From IMG/VR virus record IMGVR_UViG_3300032287_001876, positions 1 through 29,151 of that record: 29,151 nt of DNA; one strand, 5' to 3'. The DNA comes from a virus. Both the position numbers and the translations under genes were made by a program. The notes below the pieces were generated by a model, which saw only the letters and a list, made by a program, of their open reading frames with translations, was not told the DNA's origin and did no database searches. Positions 7,101-13,970 of the stretch are shown one piece after another (position 1 is the stretch's first letter; each line of letters begins with the position of its first letter).

Positions 7101-9693
7101 GAGCGATACGCGAACGAGTAGCCTGATCCTGACGCTCAAGACGATTATACAAATCAACCGCCTTATCTAAATTAACATCCCCAGCCTTATAAGTAGAATC
7201 AGCAAGACGCATATCAAGATCCGTAAGATTCTCATCAAACAACTCGTCAAACGCAGCAGCCGCCTCATCAATATTAGCAATAGTATCATCTAATAATTCT
7301 GTCAACTTAAGTTCTAAGTTAGCAAGATCCTTACGAGCAGTAGGAACAACCTCACCCGTATTCTTATCACGAGGAAGACGATCAATCCTATCACGAATCT
7401 GTTGACGCTGAATAGCAGGAGCCTGCAAAGGAGTAGGACCAGACCCACCCATAAGACGCGCCTCAATAGCACGACGCATAGGCGCAGTCAATTCTGCTTC
7501 TTTATCAATCTGCAATAACCTAGCCGCTCGCTGCAACTCAGTAGCAACATCTCCCCACTCATACACAGCCGCATTCTTAACAGCCTTAGTATAATTATAA
7601 CGATACGATAATAAAGGCATATCAACAAGTTTACTAGCAACCCTACCAGTAAAACCCGGAGTAGCAGACGCACCAATAGTAGCCTTATCAACACCACGAC
7701 CAACCCAGAAGAAAGCCTCTTTTAAGCCTCTTACAATAGGACTAGCAGGCAATCGGTAAACAGCATTAGGATTAGCCTCCAACACGCTCTCAGGCTTTTC
7801 TAAGACCTTTGTACGCGGCTCAAACAAGGCTGTAGCACGAACACCCCAACCAGTATCTAAACCATTAAACTCTAAGCCCATAGCCTTCCAACGAGACAAT
7901 TCTGCCTGAGCAAGTTCATCACCATTATAAGCGGCACGAGCAGTCTTACGCCAAGTACGCGCACTAGGAGCCGCATCAAACTTAGCAGCATCAACAGCAG
8001 CCTCAGCAGCAGCAATCGTAGACTCATCAACAGTACCAAACACGCGCTGCAAACCCTCAACATTTGCAAGACGATCCTGCGCAACTTCAGGAGTAAGAAT
8101 CTCCCTACTAGCATTACGCGCAGCATTAAACGCAGCACGATCAGACGCATCAACGCCCATACGACCAGCACCACCAAAAATACGCGCAGACCTACCAGTA
8201 GTACCAAACACAGCACCAGCCTTAGCAGTAAACCCAAGCACAGGAGCAGCATCAAGAATATCCAACGCATACGCAGCCGGATCAGCATTAATCTGCTCAC
8301 CAAAACGATCATAAGACGTAGGATCACTAAGACCATCAAGCCACGAACGATCCTTACCACTACCATCCTTAGCAAACGGATCATAATAACGAGTAGAAAG
8401 ATCCTTCCAAATAGCATCACCCATCTGGAAATCTACATCATCGCCCCAACCATACTTATCATTAGTAGCCCACTTATAAGTTTCCTTACCAGCAAGATAA
8501 GCCTCATCACCAGCCATAGCAAGACCAGCAGGCAAACCAAGACCCATACGCGCAAAACCACGAAGAGCATTACCAGTAAAACCAATAAGTCCCTTTTGAC
8601 TAAGCGGAACATTCTGATTAGACCAATACGTCTTACGAGCACGAAGAACATCAGACTCAGCAAGACCATTCATATAATCAATAGCATTAGTAGTAAGTTT
8701 ATTACCACCAGCACTAGAACCAATATTATAAGCAGAAGCAATACCCGCCATATTACCACTTAAAGCAGCAGCAGTAGCCGCAACCAGACCAGTACCAACA
8801 CTAGTAAAACGAGATTGCTCCTCACCACCAACAGCGCGAGCAACAGCACCACTCATACTAATAGCATCAGCAAAAGCAGTCTCCATCTCCTTAACCTTCT
8901 CAGGATTATACTCACCACGAGAAGACTTAACAAGATAATCCTTATACGCCATATACTGCAAACCAACAGCCTTAAGAGAATCATTATTATTCTTCTCACC
9001 ATCTTTAAACAAAGCCTGACCATACTTAAACAAGCCCTGAGCAGTATTATTCTGATACGTTACATTAACATCATCCTTACGGATCTTCTTATTATCCGTA
9101 TTAAAAAGAATACCATACTTAGAGCCAACAGTAGGCTTATGACCATAACGATCAACATACTTAGCACCATTAGTACCATACTTATCACCAAAAGTAGTAT
9201 ACAAATCTGCTAACTGGTTATACTTCTTACCACCAGTAACAAGTTGTGTAGCCGCCGCAATATCCTTAAGAACAGCAGGACTAGTATTATTCATAATACT
9301 AAACGCAAGCATATCCTTATTCTTACGAAGGCGATCAAGCGCATAAGCGCGTTGCCACTCTTCGCCCATAAGACCAAGAGTTTGTTTAGCCTGTGTACGA
9401 CCATAAACACCAGTATATCCACGCGATGAAAGGCGCATAGCCTCAGCAAACGAGTACTTAGGCTCACTAGTATTAGCGTTATACGAAGAATAAAACTGAT
9501 TACGCGCACTAATAAGTTTATCTTGCTTAGCATAATACTTAGTCCTAATTTTTTCAAAAGGACGATCAGCCTTTAAAGCCTTTTGATAAGCATTACTAGA
9601 AAAATAAGTTGGTTTCTTTTCAGTACTACCAACCTGCCACCAACGTAATCCTGCACCACCAACTCCACCAGAAGTATTGCGCCCCTCAGCCAT
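4129..9693 (-). CDS. Very large internal virion / polyvalent-type protein (1854 aa)
   Basis: This is the largest gene in the window, filling the slot where podoviruses encode large ejection proteins. The N-terminus (residues about 1-430) is basic and helical; residues about 300-335 and 385-405 are Gly/Ala-rich and hydrophobic. Residues about 760-870 have coiled-coil character. Around residues 1300-1345 a conserved-looking block, FVLNANPGFISNNIIGG followed by the hydrophobic LAMMMMFNPSVAPLILS, resembles the membrane-associated segment seen near the end of very large phage polyvalent proteins. VMPFYAWQRHSATFSYRML (about 1530-1550) resembles a second block of that family. I see no obvious lytic transglycosylase or protease motif. 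Probable role: packaged in the head and ejected with the DNA to form a conduit through the envelope. GGAG lies 8 nt before the ATG. The C-terminal parts are recognised with moderate confidence; the first 1000 residues are not. Confidence 0.88.
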   Translation of the reverse strand: MAEGRNTSGGVGGAGLRWWQVGSTEKKPTYFSSNAYQKALKADRPFEKIRTKYYAKQDKLISARNQFYSSYNANTSEPKYSFAEAMRLSSRGYTGVYGRTQAKQTLGLMGEEWQRAYALDRLRKNKDMLAFSIMNNTSPAVLKDIAAATQLVTGGKKYNQLADLYTTFGDKYGTNGAKYVDRYGHKPTVGSKYGILFNTDNKKIRKDDVNVTYQNNTAQGLFKYGQALFKDGEKNNNDSLKAVGLQYMAYKDYLVKSSRGEYNPEKVKEMETAFADAISMSGAVARAVGGEEQSRFTSVGTGLVAATAAALSGNMAGIASAYNIGSSAGGNKLTTNAIDYMNGLAESDVLRARKTYWSNQNVPLSQKGLIGFTGNALRGFARMGLGLPAGLAMAGDEAYLAGKETYKWATNDKYGWGDDVDFQMGDAIWKDLSTRYYDPFAKDGSGKDRSWLDGLSDPTSYDRFGEQINADPAAYALDILDAAPVLGFTAKAGAVFGTTGRSARIFGGAGRMGVDASDRAAFNAARNASREILTPEVAQDRLANVEGLQRVFGTVDESTIAAAEAAVDAAKFDAAPSARTWRKTARAAYNGDELAQAELSRWKAMGLEFNGLDTGWGVRATALFEPRTKVLEKPESVLEANPNAVYRLPASPIVRGLKEAFFWVGRGVDKATIGASATPGFTGRVASKLVDMPLLSYRYNYTKAVKNAAVYEWGDVATELQRAARLLQIDKEAELTAPMRRAIEARLMGGSGPTPLQAPAIQRQQIRDRIDRLPRDKNTGEVVPTARKDLANLELKLTELLDDTIANIDEAAAAFDELFDENLTDLDMRLADSTYKAGDVNLDKAVDLYNRLERQDQATRSRIAHDDTTPRTLKQLELLYKEAMEGLGLNPYRLFGKNGRKGRLGRFTTRVLRVNTNLLITGLAARGNREALISLAQKADEAGTVFDDIADPVIRKQREDQMVEAVEALQRIGVFTDGLGSYGVPGRPVLIKAAENVGNDFVAFHIPTLRHEIDAGKVIEGKLVDTNEVFVLPKVFFSAKRKGAGAPILEDIDVGRKLLYEGALNGMSSVYSKARFYSEKVNDTGRTGVRQNEQIIGNESRVALSGMRQHALSRIIQSRVNFMKSRIERDLRTLAETAAVLIPASRVTGKTASESGYHTLHNVGVFDNVEDALDFARLRGVGPEAEDALASYLNGTLDPVESTLDINSGMGVRMINGEPQFIVRGGLHDWLSEALQEDLATHSTTKAWIAREFSDPNEIPSEGFVLAIPNQAYRDLAEMTIEADSLSARLLSAKGVKGWGNLFKFFVLNANPGFISNNIIGGLAMMMMFNPSVAPLILSTVIEKMARESMRRGINNDWFTAQLTNFKAESEAVARSMAYETEHNIYKQDAGIQGVAANPQSLADINNPNVTKAAWAKKYVWHGGYTVVSAWESMMRRNVGMQFLRNDAGFQSFMRGPEVQAYIDNGVDWNGNTRTGDDTITPFEAATDLLLDRSSPYFNANLKHRMRYITNTVSGNYHNFSPAEQLMRNVVMPFYAWQRHSATFSYRMLVDRPITSNVLYHIGQQGYQQNLEQGVPEWMMQTIPVPQVIKDMFGISDTDFRIDGNALSPFGTSGDMGMAAFKLLTGGESHTNVFEFGNPYFNALIKDTFGVDPRTGNIDWTRLQKDGTQAGGVFGMVKDMGGSIMKATYPYKIAELAKYNEYEADALQNKYAAIDNAPDILKNYDPSDPKDPWRLKIPNMKAAEAADPTQRLFSALGIKSYRLNPSTLPPSVRQDAVGAIVLKYINDAARSDQAMKGLEAAQKWKRRYEYVTEVWVPAARAQGMDESQIMFVLNKIQDERPKTGIAKQLSMMGG

Positions 9694-9738
9694 AATTATT
9701 CTCCAATCTAATACGCCGGAACATCGTCAAAAGACGGC

Positions 9739-10572
9739 CTAAGTATTATTACCAATAAGACCAGTTAAACCACTAGAAATATCAATAACACCCGCACTAC
9801 TAAGCGCCGATGTTACCTTATCCTGCCTATTCTGCCTCAAAAGATCCTTATACATCTCTTCCCACTTATTACTACCAGCCTTACCAGTTGCATCACTACC
9901 ACTACTAAGACCCTGCAATAACTTAGCAAACTTAACCTTATTACCACCAAACGTCATCATCGCATTAGCAACATCAAACGGATTAAGAGCAGCAGCACTC
10001 TGCTGACCCCTAGTCTGAGCAATCAACTTAGCAATCTCACGCTGACTAGCCTTAGCAGCACTTTCAGCAGCACCCTTACCAAGCATCAACTCTTGCTGAC
10101 GACCCTCAATCTCACCAAGACGCTGCGCCTCCAAACCAGCAAAACGACCAGCAGCACCAGTCATAAGCGCCTTAGTCATAACATCACCACCAGTACTACC
10201 AACACCACTAAGAGTACCAGCAGTCATAGCCAAATCACGACTAGCACCAACATCAGCACCCACACCAGCACCAACACTACCAATAATATCCGCAACACCC
10301 TGAGCGCCACGAGTAGTATCAACACCCTGCATATAATCCGCAAGATTAGCCAAACCAGACTTATAACCCTCACTCACCTTCTCACGAGAAGGCAACGCAC
10401 CAAGCAACTTACCATAAGCCTGAACCTGATAATCCTTCTCAGGACTCATAGCATTACGCTGATCAGTCAAAACATTAATAAGCGGATTAAACTGACCCGT
10501 CTGCTTCTTCATCCAATTCATATACGAAGATTTAGAAGGATTCATAAACGCTTTCATCCAATTTTCAGCCAT
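9739..10572 (-). CDS. Internal virion protein-like (277 aa, Gly/Ala-rich)
   Basis: The 277-aa product starts MAENWMKAFMNPSKSSYMNW. It has a long Gly/Ala/Ser/Thr-rich middle (IIGSVGAGVGADVGASRD and onwards) and a helical, charged region (LEAQRLGEIEGRQQELML). It has no transmembrane span or enzymatic motif that I can identify. It starts in a TAATG overlap with the stop of the preceding gene, so it is probably translationally coupled. It lies directly before the 1854-aa gene. Two or three helical Ala/Gly-rich proteins before a giant one is the pattern of podovirus ejection proteins (for example T7 gp14-gp16), hence the tentative role. Confidence 0.85.
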   Translation of the reverse strand: MAENWMKAFMNPSKSSYMNWMKKQTGQFNPLINVLTDQRNAMSPEKDYQVQAYGKLLGALPSREKVSEGYKSGLANLADYMQGVDTTRGAQGVADIIGSVGAGVGADVGASRDLAMTAGTLSGVGSTGGDVMTKALMTGAAGRFAGLEAQRLGEIEGRQQELMLGKGAAESAAKASQREIAKLIAQTRGQQSAAALNPFDVANAMMTFGGNKVKFAKLLQGLSSGSDATGKAGSNKWEEMYKDLLRQNRQDKVTSALSSAGVIDISSGLTGLIGNNT

Positions 10573-11303
10573 TACTTATACCAACCTTTACCATTGGGGC
10601 CATTAATACGATACTGCCAAGACACTCCACCCGGTCCCTTAAAAATAGTCCCACCCTTAGGAGCGCCCGGAGGTTTACCACCCGGAGTACCCTTAGTAGC
10701 ATACTTACCCGGCGTAGGAGCAACAGGAGTCGCAGCAGGCTGAGTAAGATCAACAGGACTAGACAAAGAAGCCTTATAAGCATTTGCCTCATTAATAGCA
10801 GCCTGATCATAAATACCAGCATTCTGAAGATTCTGATACGCACCACCAATAGGACTAAGCGCACCAGCAATACCAGCAATAAACTCGTTCTTAGCAGAAC
10901 CAATCTTACCACTAGTCTGAGCCTCAGCAAGATTCCTGCGCTGCTGCATAAGTCCACCACCAACATCACCACTAAAACCACGACCCCGCATCTCTTCAAC
11001 AGCCGCAGACTCTTCACTAGCACCAGCACGACTAATATCAGACAACAAGCCCTGACCACCAACCTGCAAACCACCAACCAAAGACGCTAACTTACTCTTA
11101 TCAACACCACCAGTAGCCTTATCAAAAAGAGTATTAGGATCAAAAGCAGCCTGAGCGCCCTCAACACTATAACCATCACCACTAGGAGCCGTAAAACCAT
11201 ACTGACGCAATAAAGCATTCTGAGCATTACGAGCCTGATTAAGCGCATCTTGATACGCAATACTAGCCTGCCCAGTATATGTTAAAAGATCTTCACCAGC
11301 CAA
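10572..11303 (-). CDS. Internal virion protein-like (243 aa) with basic Gly/Pro-rich tail
   Basis: The 243-aa product starts with helical, Ala/Gln-rich sequence (TGQASIAYQDALNQARNAQN). A middle section follows with GRGFSGDVGGGLMQQRRNLA, and the C-terminal tail is Pro/Gly/Lys-rich (TPGKYATKGTPGGKPPGAPK) and ends PNGKGWYK. It begins at TTG 11303 with AGGAGGTG about 6 nt upstream, which supports this non-ATG start. It overlaps the next gene by TAATG. The helical, Ala-rich content and position next to the 277-aa and 1854-aa genes suggest an ejection or internal head protein. The disordered basic tail might contact DNA. No family recognised. Confidence 0.83.
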   Translation of the reverse strand: MAGEDLLTYTGQASIAYQDALNQARNAQNALLRQYGFTAPSGDGYSVEGAQAAFDPNTLFDKATGGVDKSKLASLVGGLQVGGQGLLSDISRAGASEESAAVEEMRGRGFSGDVGGGLMQQRRNLAEAQTSGKIGSAKNEFIAGIAGALSPIGGAYQNLQNAGIYDQAAINEANAYKASLSSPVDLTQPAATPVAPTPGKYATKGTPGGKPPGAPKGGTIFKGPGGVSWQYRINGPNGKGWYK

Positions 11304-11314
11304 GTTTCACCTCC

Positions 11315-11572
11315 TTAATTCTTTTTAATCCAAATATAACCACTAGGAAGTGTAACTCCACTAGCAGTCATGCTGGATGTAAAATTAGTCCAACCACTAG
11401 GCGCGGATGCGCCTTGATAAATAATTACCATTCCTGTAACAAACATCTTATCATCTAATTGTGTATCAATGCTAGTGATTACGCTGTTGATACTTGTCCA
11501 TCCTGCGGTGTCTGTTCCTGCAAGAGTTTTAAATTGATAGTTTGTAGTAGGATCTCCTGTTGCGTCTGCCAT
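11315..11572 (-). CDS. Small tail fibre/collar-like protein (85 aa)
   Basis: The 85-aa product begins MADATGDPTTNYQFKTLAGT, a typical N-terminus of small tail-associated proteins. It then has a short coil (INSVITSIDTQLDDKM) and a C-terminal piece, GMVIIYQGASAPSGW, that looks like the first strand of a phage collar domain (usual form PVGSIxxWxxxxxPxGW), ending at PSGYIWIKKN. It seems to be an incomplete collar unit or a fibre tip or accessory. AGGAGGTGA lies 5 nt before ATG. It follows three other fibre genes and probably belongs to the same host-recognition apparatus. Confidence 0.8.
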   Translation of the reverse strand: MADATGDPTTNYQFKTLAGTDTAGWTSINSVITSIDTQLDDKMFVTGMVIIYQGASAPSGWTNFTSSMTASGVTLPSGYIWIKKN

Positions 11573-11599
11573 TTGTCACCTCCTTTGTGTTAAACATTA

Positions 11600-12679
11600 T
11601 TATAATTCTGCGCCAATACCAAGAAAAGCGGCTGTACTATTGTTTGACAGTAGATGATACGCATTTCCAGCGGTCATTGAACTGCTTGCTATTGTTAAAG
11701 TACACATATAAATTCCCGTAGAGTCAAAAGCAGACGCAGTAGCCCCTATAACGCTACTACCACCGTATATTGCTAATAAACTTGATTCTAATACTGTTTG
11801 TGCTCCGCGCATGGGAACTGGATGAGTTATTGCTATTGCAGCAGCAGTACTTGAATAAGCAAAGCCTATTCCAAAACGAGTAAAAACATGTGTTGCTCCG
11901 GTAAGCCTATAATAGTAGCGTTGACATTTTCTCAACGTAGTCTCAAAAGGCTCAAACTCAAAAGGAGTAGCAACACTACCAGCCTCTAATTGAATACCAG
12001 TAATCTGCCAATAATTACTCGTAGCAGCAGCAAGATTAGTCTGACCAACAGCATAATTAGTTCCAGAATAAGATCCCCAAGAAGAAGGAATACTACCAGA
12101 AGTCCAAGAGGACCCAGCGCCTAAACCAAAATCAATCCATAAAGAATCAAGATTATCATTGTCAAAAGCGCCACTAGTATCCGCAGCAAATACGACTGTT
12201 TTCTTTTCCCAAGTAGCACTAGCACTAATAGTATACGATGCGCCAATATGACGATTATTATCATTATCATACAAAGCAATAGTATAAGTACCCGTTACAT
12301 TCGATTTAACCCAAAACTGCAAACTAAAAGACTTAGCACTACTAGTCCCTTTGGCAAAATGTTGAAGATTTTGACCTTCAATTTTGTGTCGAATCCATAA
12401 ACCATCTCCAGCAGAAGGACTAGCCTTAGCAGCCGTGCAAAGCATTTTAAGAGACTTACGATGACCACTGCCCGTAGGGGCATCATTTTCTACGCTTTGT
12501 GTCCAAGTTCCTAACGTAATGTTTCTAGTACTAAAACGATCAACTGTATAATACCCATCGGCTGTAATACTAGCCACACTAGTATTTCTCTGAGCCACGC
12601 TCATACCACCATTAATGATAACATTACGAAATGCTGGTGCTCCTACATTATCATCATAACCATGTCCGATAACAGTCAT
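11600..12679 (-). CDS. Lectin-like tail fibre / carbohydrate-binding phage protein (359 aa)
   Basis: A 359-aa protein of a family common in aquatic phages. The N-terminus has NVIINGGMSVAQRNTS and DGYYTVDRFST; a jelly-roll-like middle has FSLQFWVKSNVTGTYTIALY; then come YWQITGIQLEAGSVATPFEF and FETTLRKCQRYYYRL. The NGGMxxxQR...YxxDR and ITGxQLExG...TPFE blocks are the recognisable signature. Such proteins are thought to bind surface glycans. Residues after about 245 form a separate C-terminal domain. AAGGAGGTG lies just before the ATG. The nucleotide composition differs between its three parts, which suggests domain exchange. Confidence 0.85.
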   Translation of the reverse strand: MTVIGHGYDDNVGAPAFRNVIINGGMSVAQRNTSVASITADGYYTVDRFSTRNITLGTWTQSVENDAPTGSGHRKSLKMLCTAAKASPSAGDGLWIRHKIEGQNLQHFAKGTSSAKSFSLQFWVKSNVTGTYTIALYDNDNNRHIGASYTISASATWEKKTVVFAADTSGAFDNDNLDSLWIDFGLGAGSSWTSGSIPSSWGSYSGTNYAVGQTNLAAATSNYWQITGIQLEAGSVATPFEFEPFETTLRKCQRYYYRLTGATHVFTRFGIGFAYSSTAAAIAITHPVPMRGAQTVLESSLLAIYGGSSVIGATASAFDSTGIYMCTLTIASSSMTAGNAYHLLSNNSTAAFLGIGAEL

Positions 12680-12688
12680 AACACCTCC

Positions 12689-13960
12689 TTAATTATAACC
12701 ATATAAAGTATAAGAACCAGTAAATGTTGCAGCACTATTTGTTAATAATTGAAATCCATTATAAGAAGTAGTAGTATCTACACTAAAACCACCATTTCTA
12801 ATACTATAACCAGTTCCAATAGTAAGACCAGATCCACTACCAAATACAGTAGTAACTGTTGTTAAAAACGGATTAAAAAACTCATATGTTCCATGTTCGC
12901 AAGTATTAGGACTACCACTTATACCAAGATAAGCCAAAGTTTGGCTTGCAGAACTACTATCCGCAGAAGTGCTATTAGAAAATAAACCTCTATAACTCCA
13001 ATAATAACCAGCACCACTATAAGGAGAAGAAGCAACAAGCATTCTGCAATAGACATCAGCACCACTACCACTAAAAACAATATTATTTAAAACTAATTTA
13101 TAATTATTATAAGTAGAAGAAAAACAATTAGTAATATTTACACTTGTACTAGATAAACTACCACTAATAAGTTTAACTAAACCTATACCGTTATCAATTC
13201 CTTTAAGATGGGCTGTAAGATCAGTATTAGCCCCTGCTTCTGTTGGGCTAGAATCACGAGTATACCGAGTAGGAACAAAATCAATTTGAGCGCGATCAGC
13301 ATCAATAATATCCGAACCGCTACGAATATGACTAGCCGCATGAGCAACAGTACTAGGCTCAACCGTACCACCAAGACTAGCCTTAATAATCTTAACCGGA
13401 CTACCACTACCAGCAGCCACAAGATTAGGAAGATTAAACGTAGTAGAACCATCACCACTACCATAAGTAGTACCAATCAGCGCAAACAAGTCAGCATAAG
13501 AAACACGACTCACAGCACTACCATCCGCACGAAGATAACCAGTAGGATACGACGACGTAGTAGGCCAATCAAGCATAGTCCCCACAGGACTCGTAGAAAG
13601 GCTCGTAGTCGTCACCGTACCAAGACTAGTAGTATACCTAATAAAGTATTTACCCGTCGTAGCAGCCACGCTAGGCACGTTAAACGTCGTGCTACCATCA
13701 CCACTACCGTACGTCGTACCAATACTAGCAAAAAGCGTAGCGTACGTTGTACGAGACACGGCGCTACCATCTGCCGCAAGCCAACCCGGAGGAGTAGTGC
13801 TCGTATTAGCAAACCAGAGGATAGACCCTACGGGCATGCTATCATTGGAGACTGCTACGTTAGTGTTGAGTCCCCATTTGACTCCATCATAGATCCAAGA
13901 GGTAGAACCGCTTGTAAATACTTGTCCGTTTGTGGGACTGTTTGGAAAATTAATAGCCAT
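12689..13960 (-). CDS. Tail fibre with two collar domains and a C-terminal receptor-binding-type domain (423 aa)
   Basis: Domains in order: an N-terminal tail-attachment-like segment (FPNSPTNGQVFTSGSTSWIY, residues 5-24, then DGVKWG); collar domain 1 at about 42-98 (MPVGSILWFANT...GWLAADGSAVSR...GSGDGSTTFNVP); collar domain 2 at about 124-181 (SPVGTMLDWPTT...GYLRADGSAVSR...GSGDGSTTFNLP); a linker module at about 207-260 (ASHIRSGSDIIDADRAQ...DLTAHLKGIDN); and a C-terminal beta-rich domain, 261-423, ending in SYTLYGYN. The linker module recurs in the neighbouring 649-aa fibre and the C-terminal domain is of the same general type as that of the fibre at 27578-28276. The protein probably projects from the tail and binds a host receptor. 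AAGGAGGTGTGA precedes the ATG. Confidence 0.88.
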   Translation of the reverse strand: MAINFPNSPTNGQVFTSGSTSWIYDGVKWGLNTNVAVSNDSMPVGSILWFANTSTTPPGWLAADGSAVSRTTYATLFASIGTTYGSGDGSTTFNVPSVAATTGKYFIRYTTSLGTVTTTSLSTSPVGTMLDWPTTSSYPTGYLRADGSAVSRVSYADLFALIGTTYGSGDGSTTFNLPNLVAAGSGSPVKIIKASLGGTVEPSTVAHAASHIRSGSDIIDADRAQIDFVPTRYTRDSSPTEAGANTDLTAHLKGIDNGIGLVKLISGSLSSTSVNITNCFSSTYNNYKLVLNNIVFSGSGADVYCRMLVASSPYSGAGYYWSYRGLFSNSTSADSSSASQTLAYLGISGSPNTCEHGTYEFFNPFLTTVTTVFGSGSGLTIGTGYSIRNGGFSVDTTTSYNGFQLLTNSAATFTGSYTLYGYN

Positions 13961-13970
13961 TCACACCTCC

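Noticed and set aside
9694-9738. Possible terminator hairpin between the 277-aa and 1854-aa genes
   Set aside because: Only a 4-bp CGTC/GACG stem with a TTTT loop is present and no following T-run, too weak to call.
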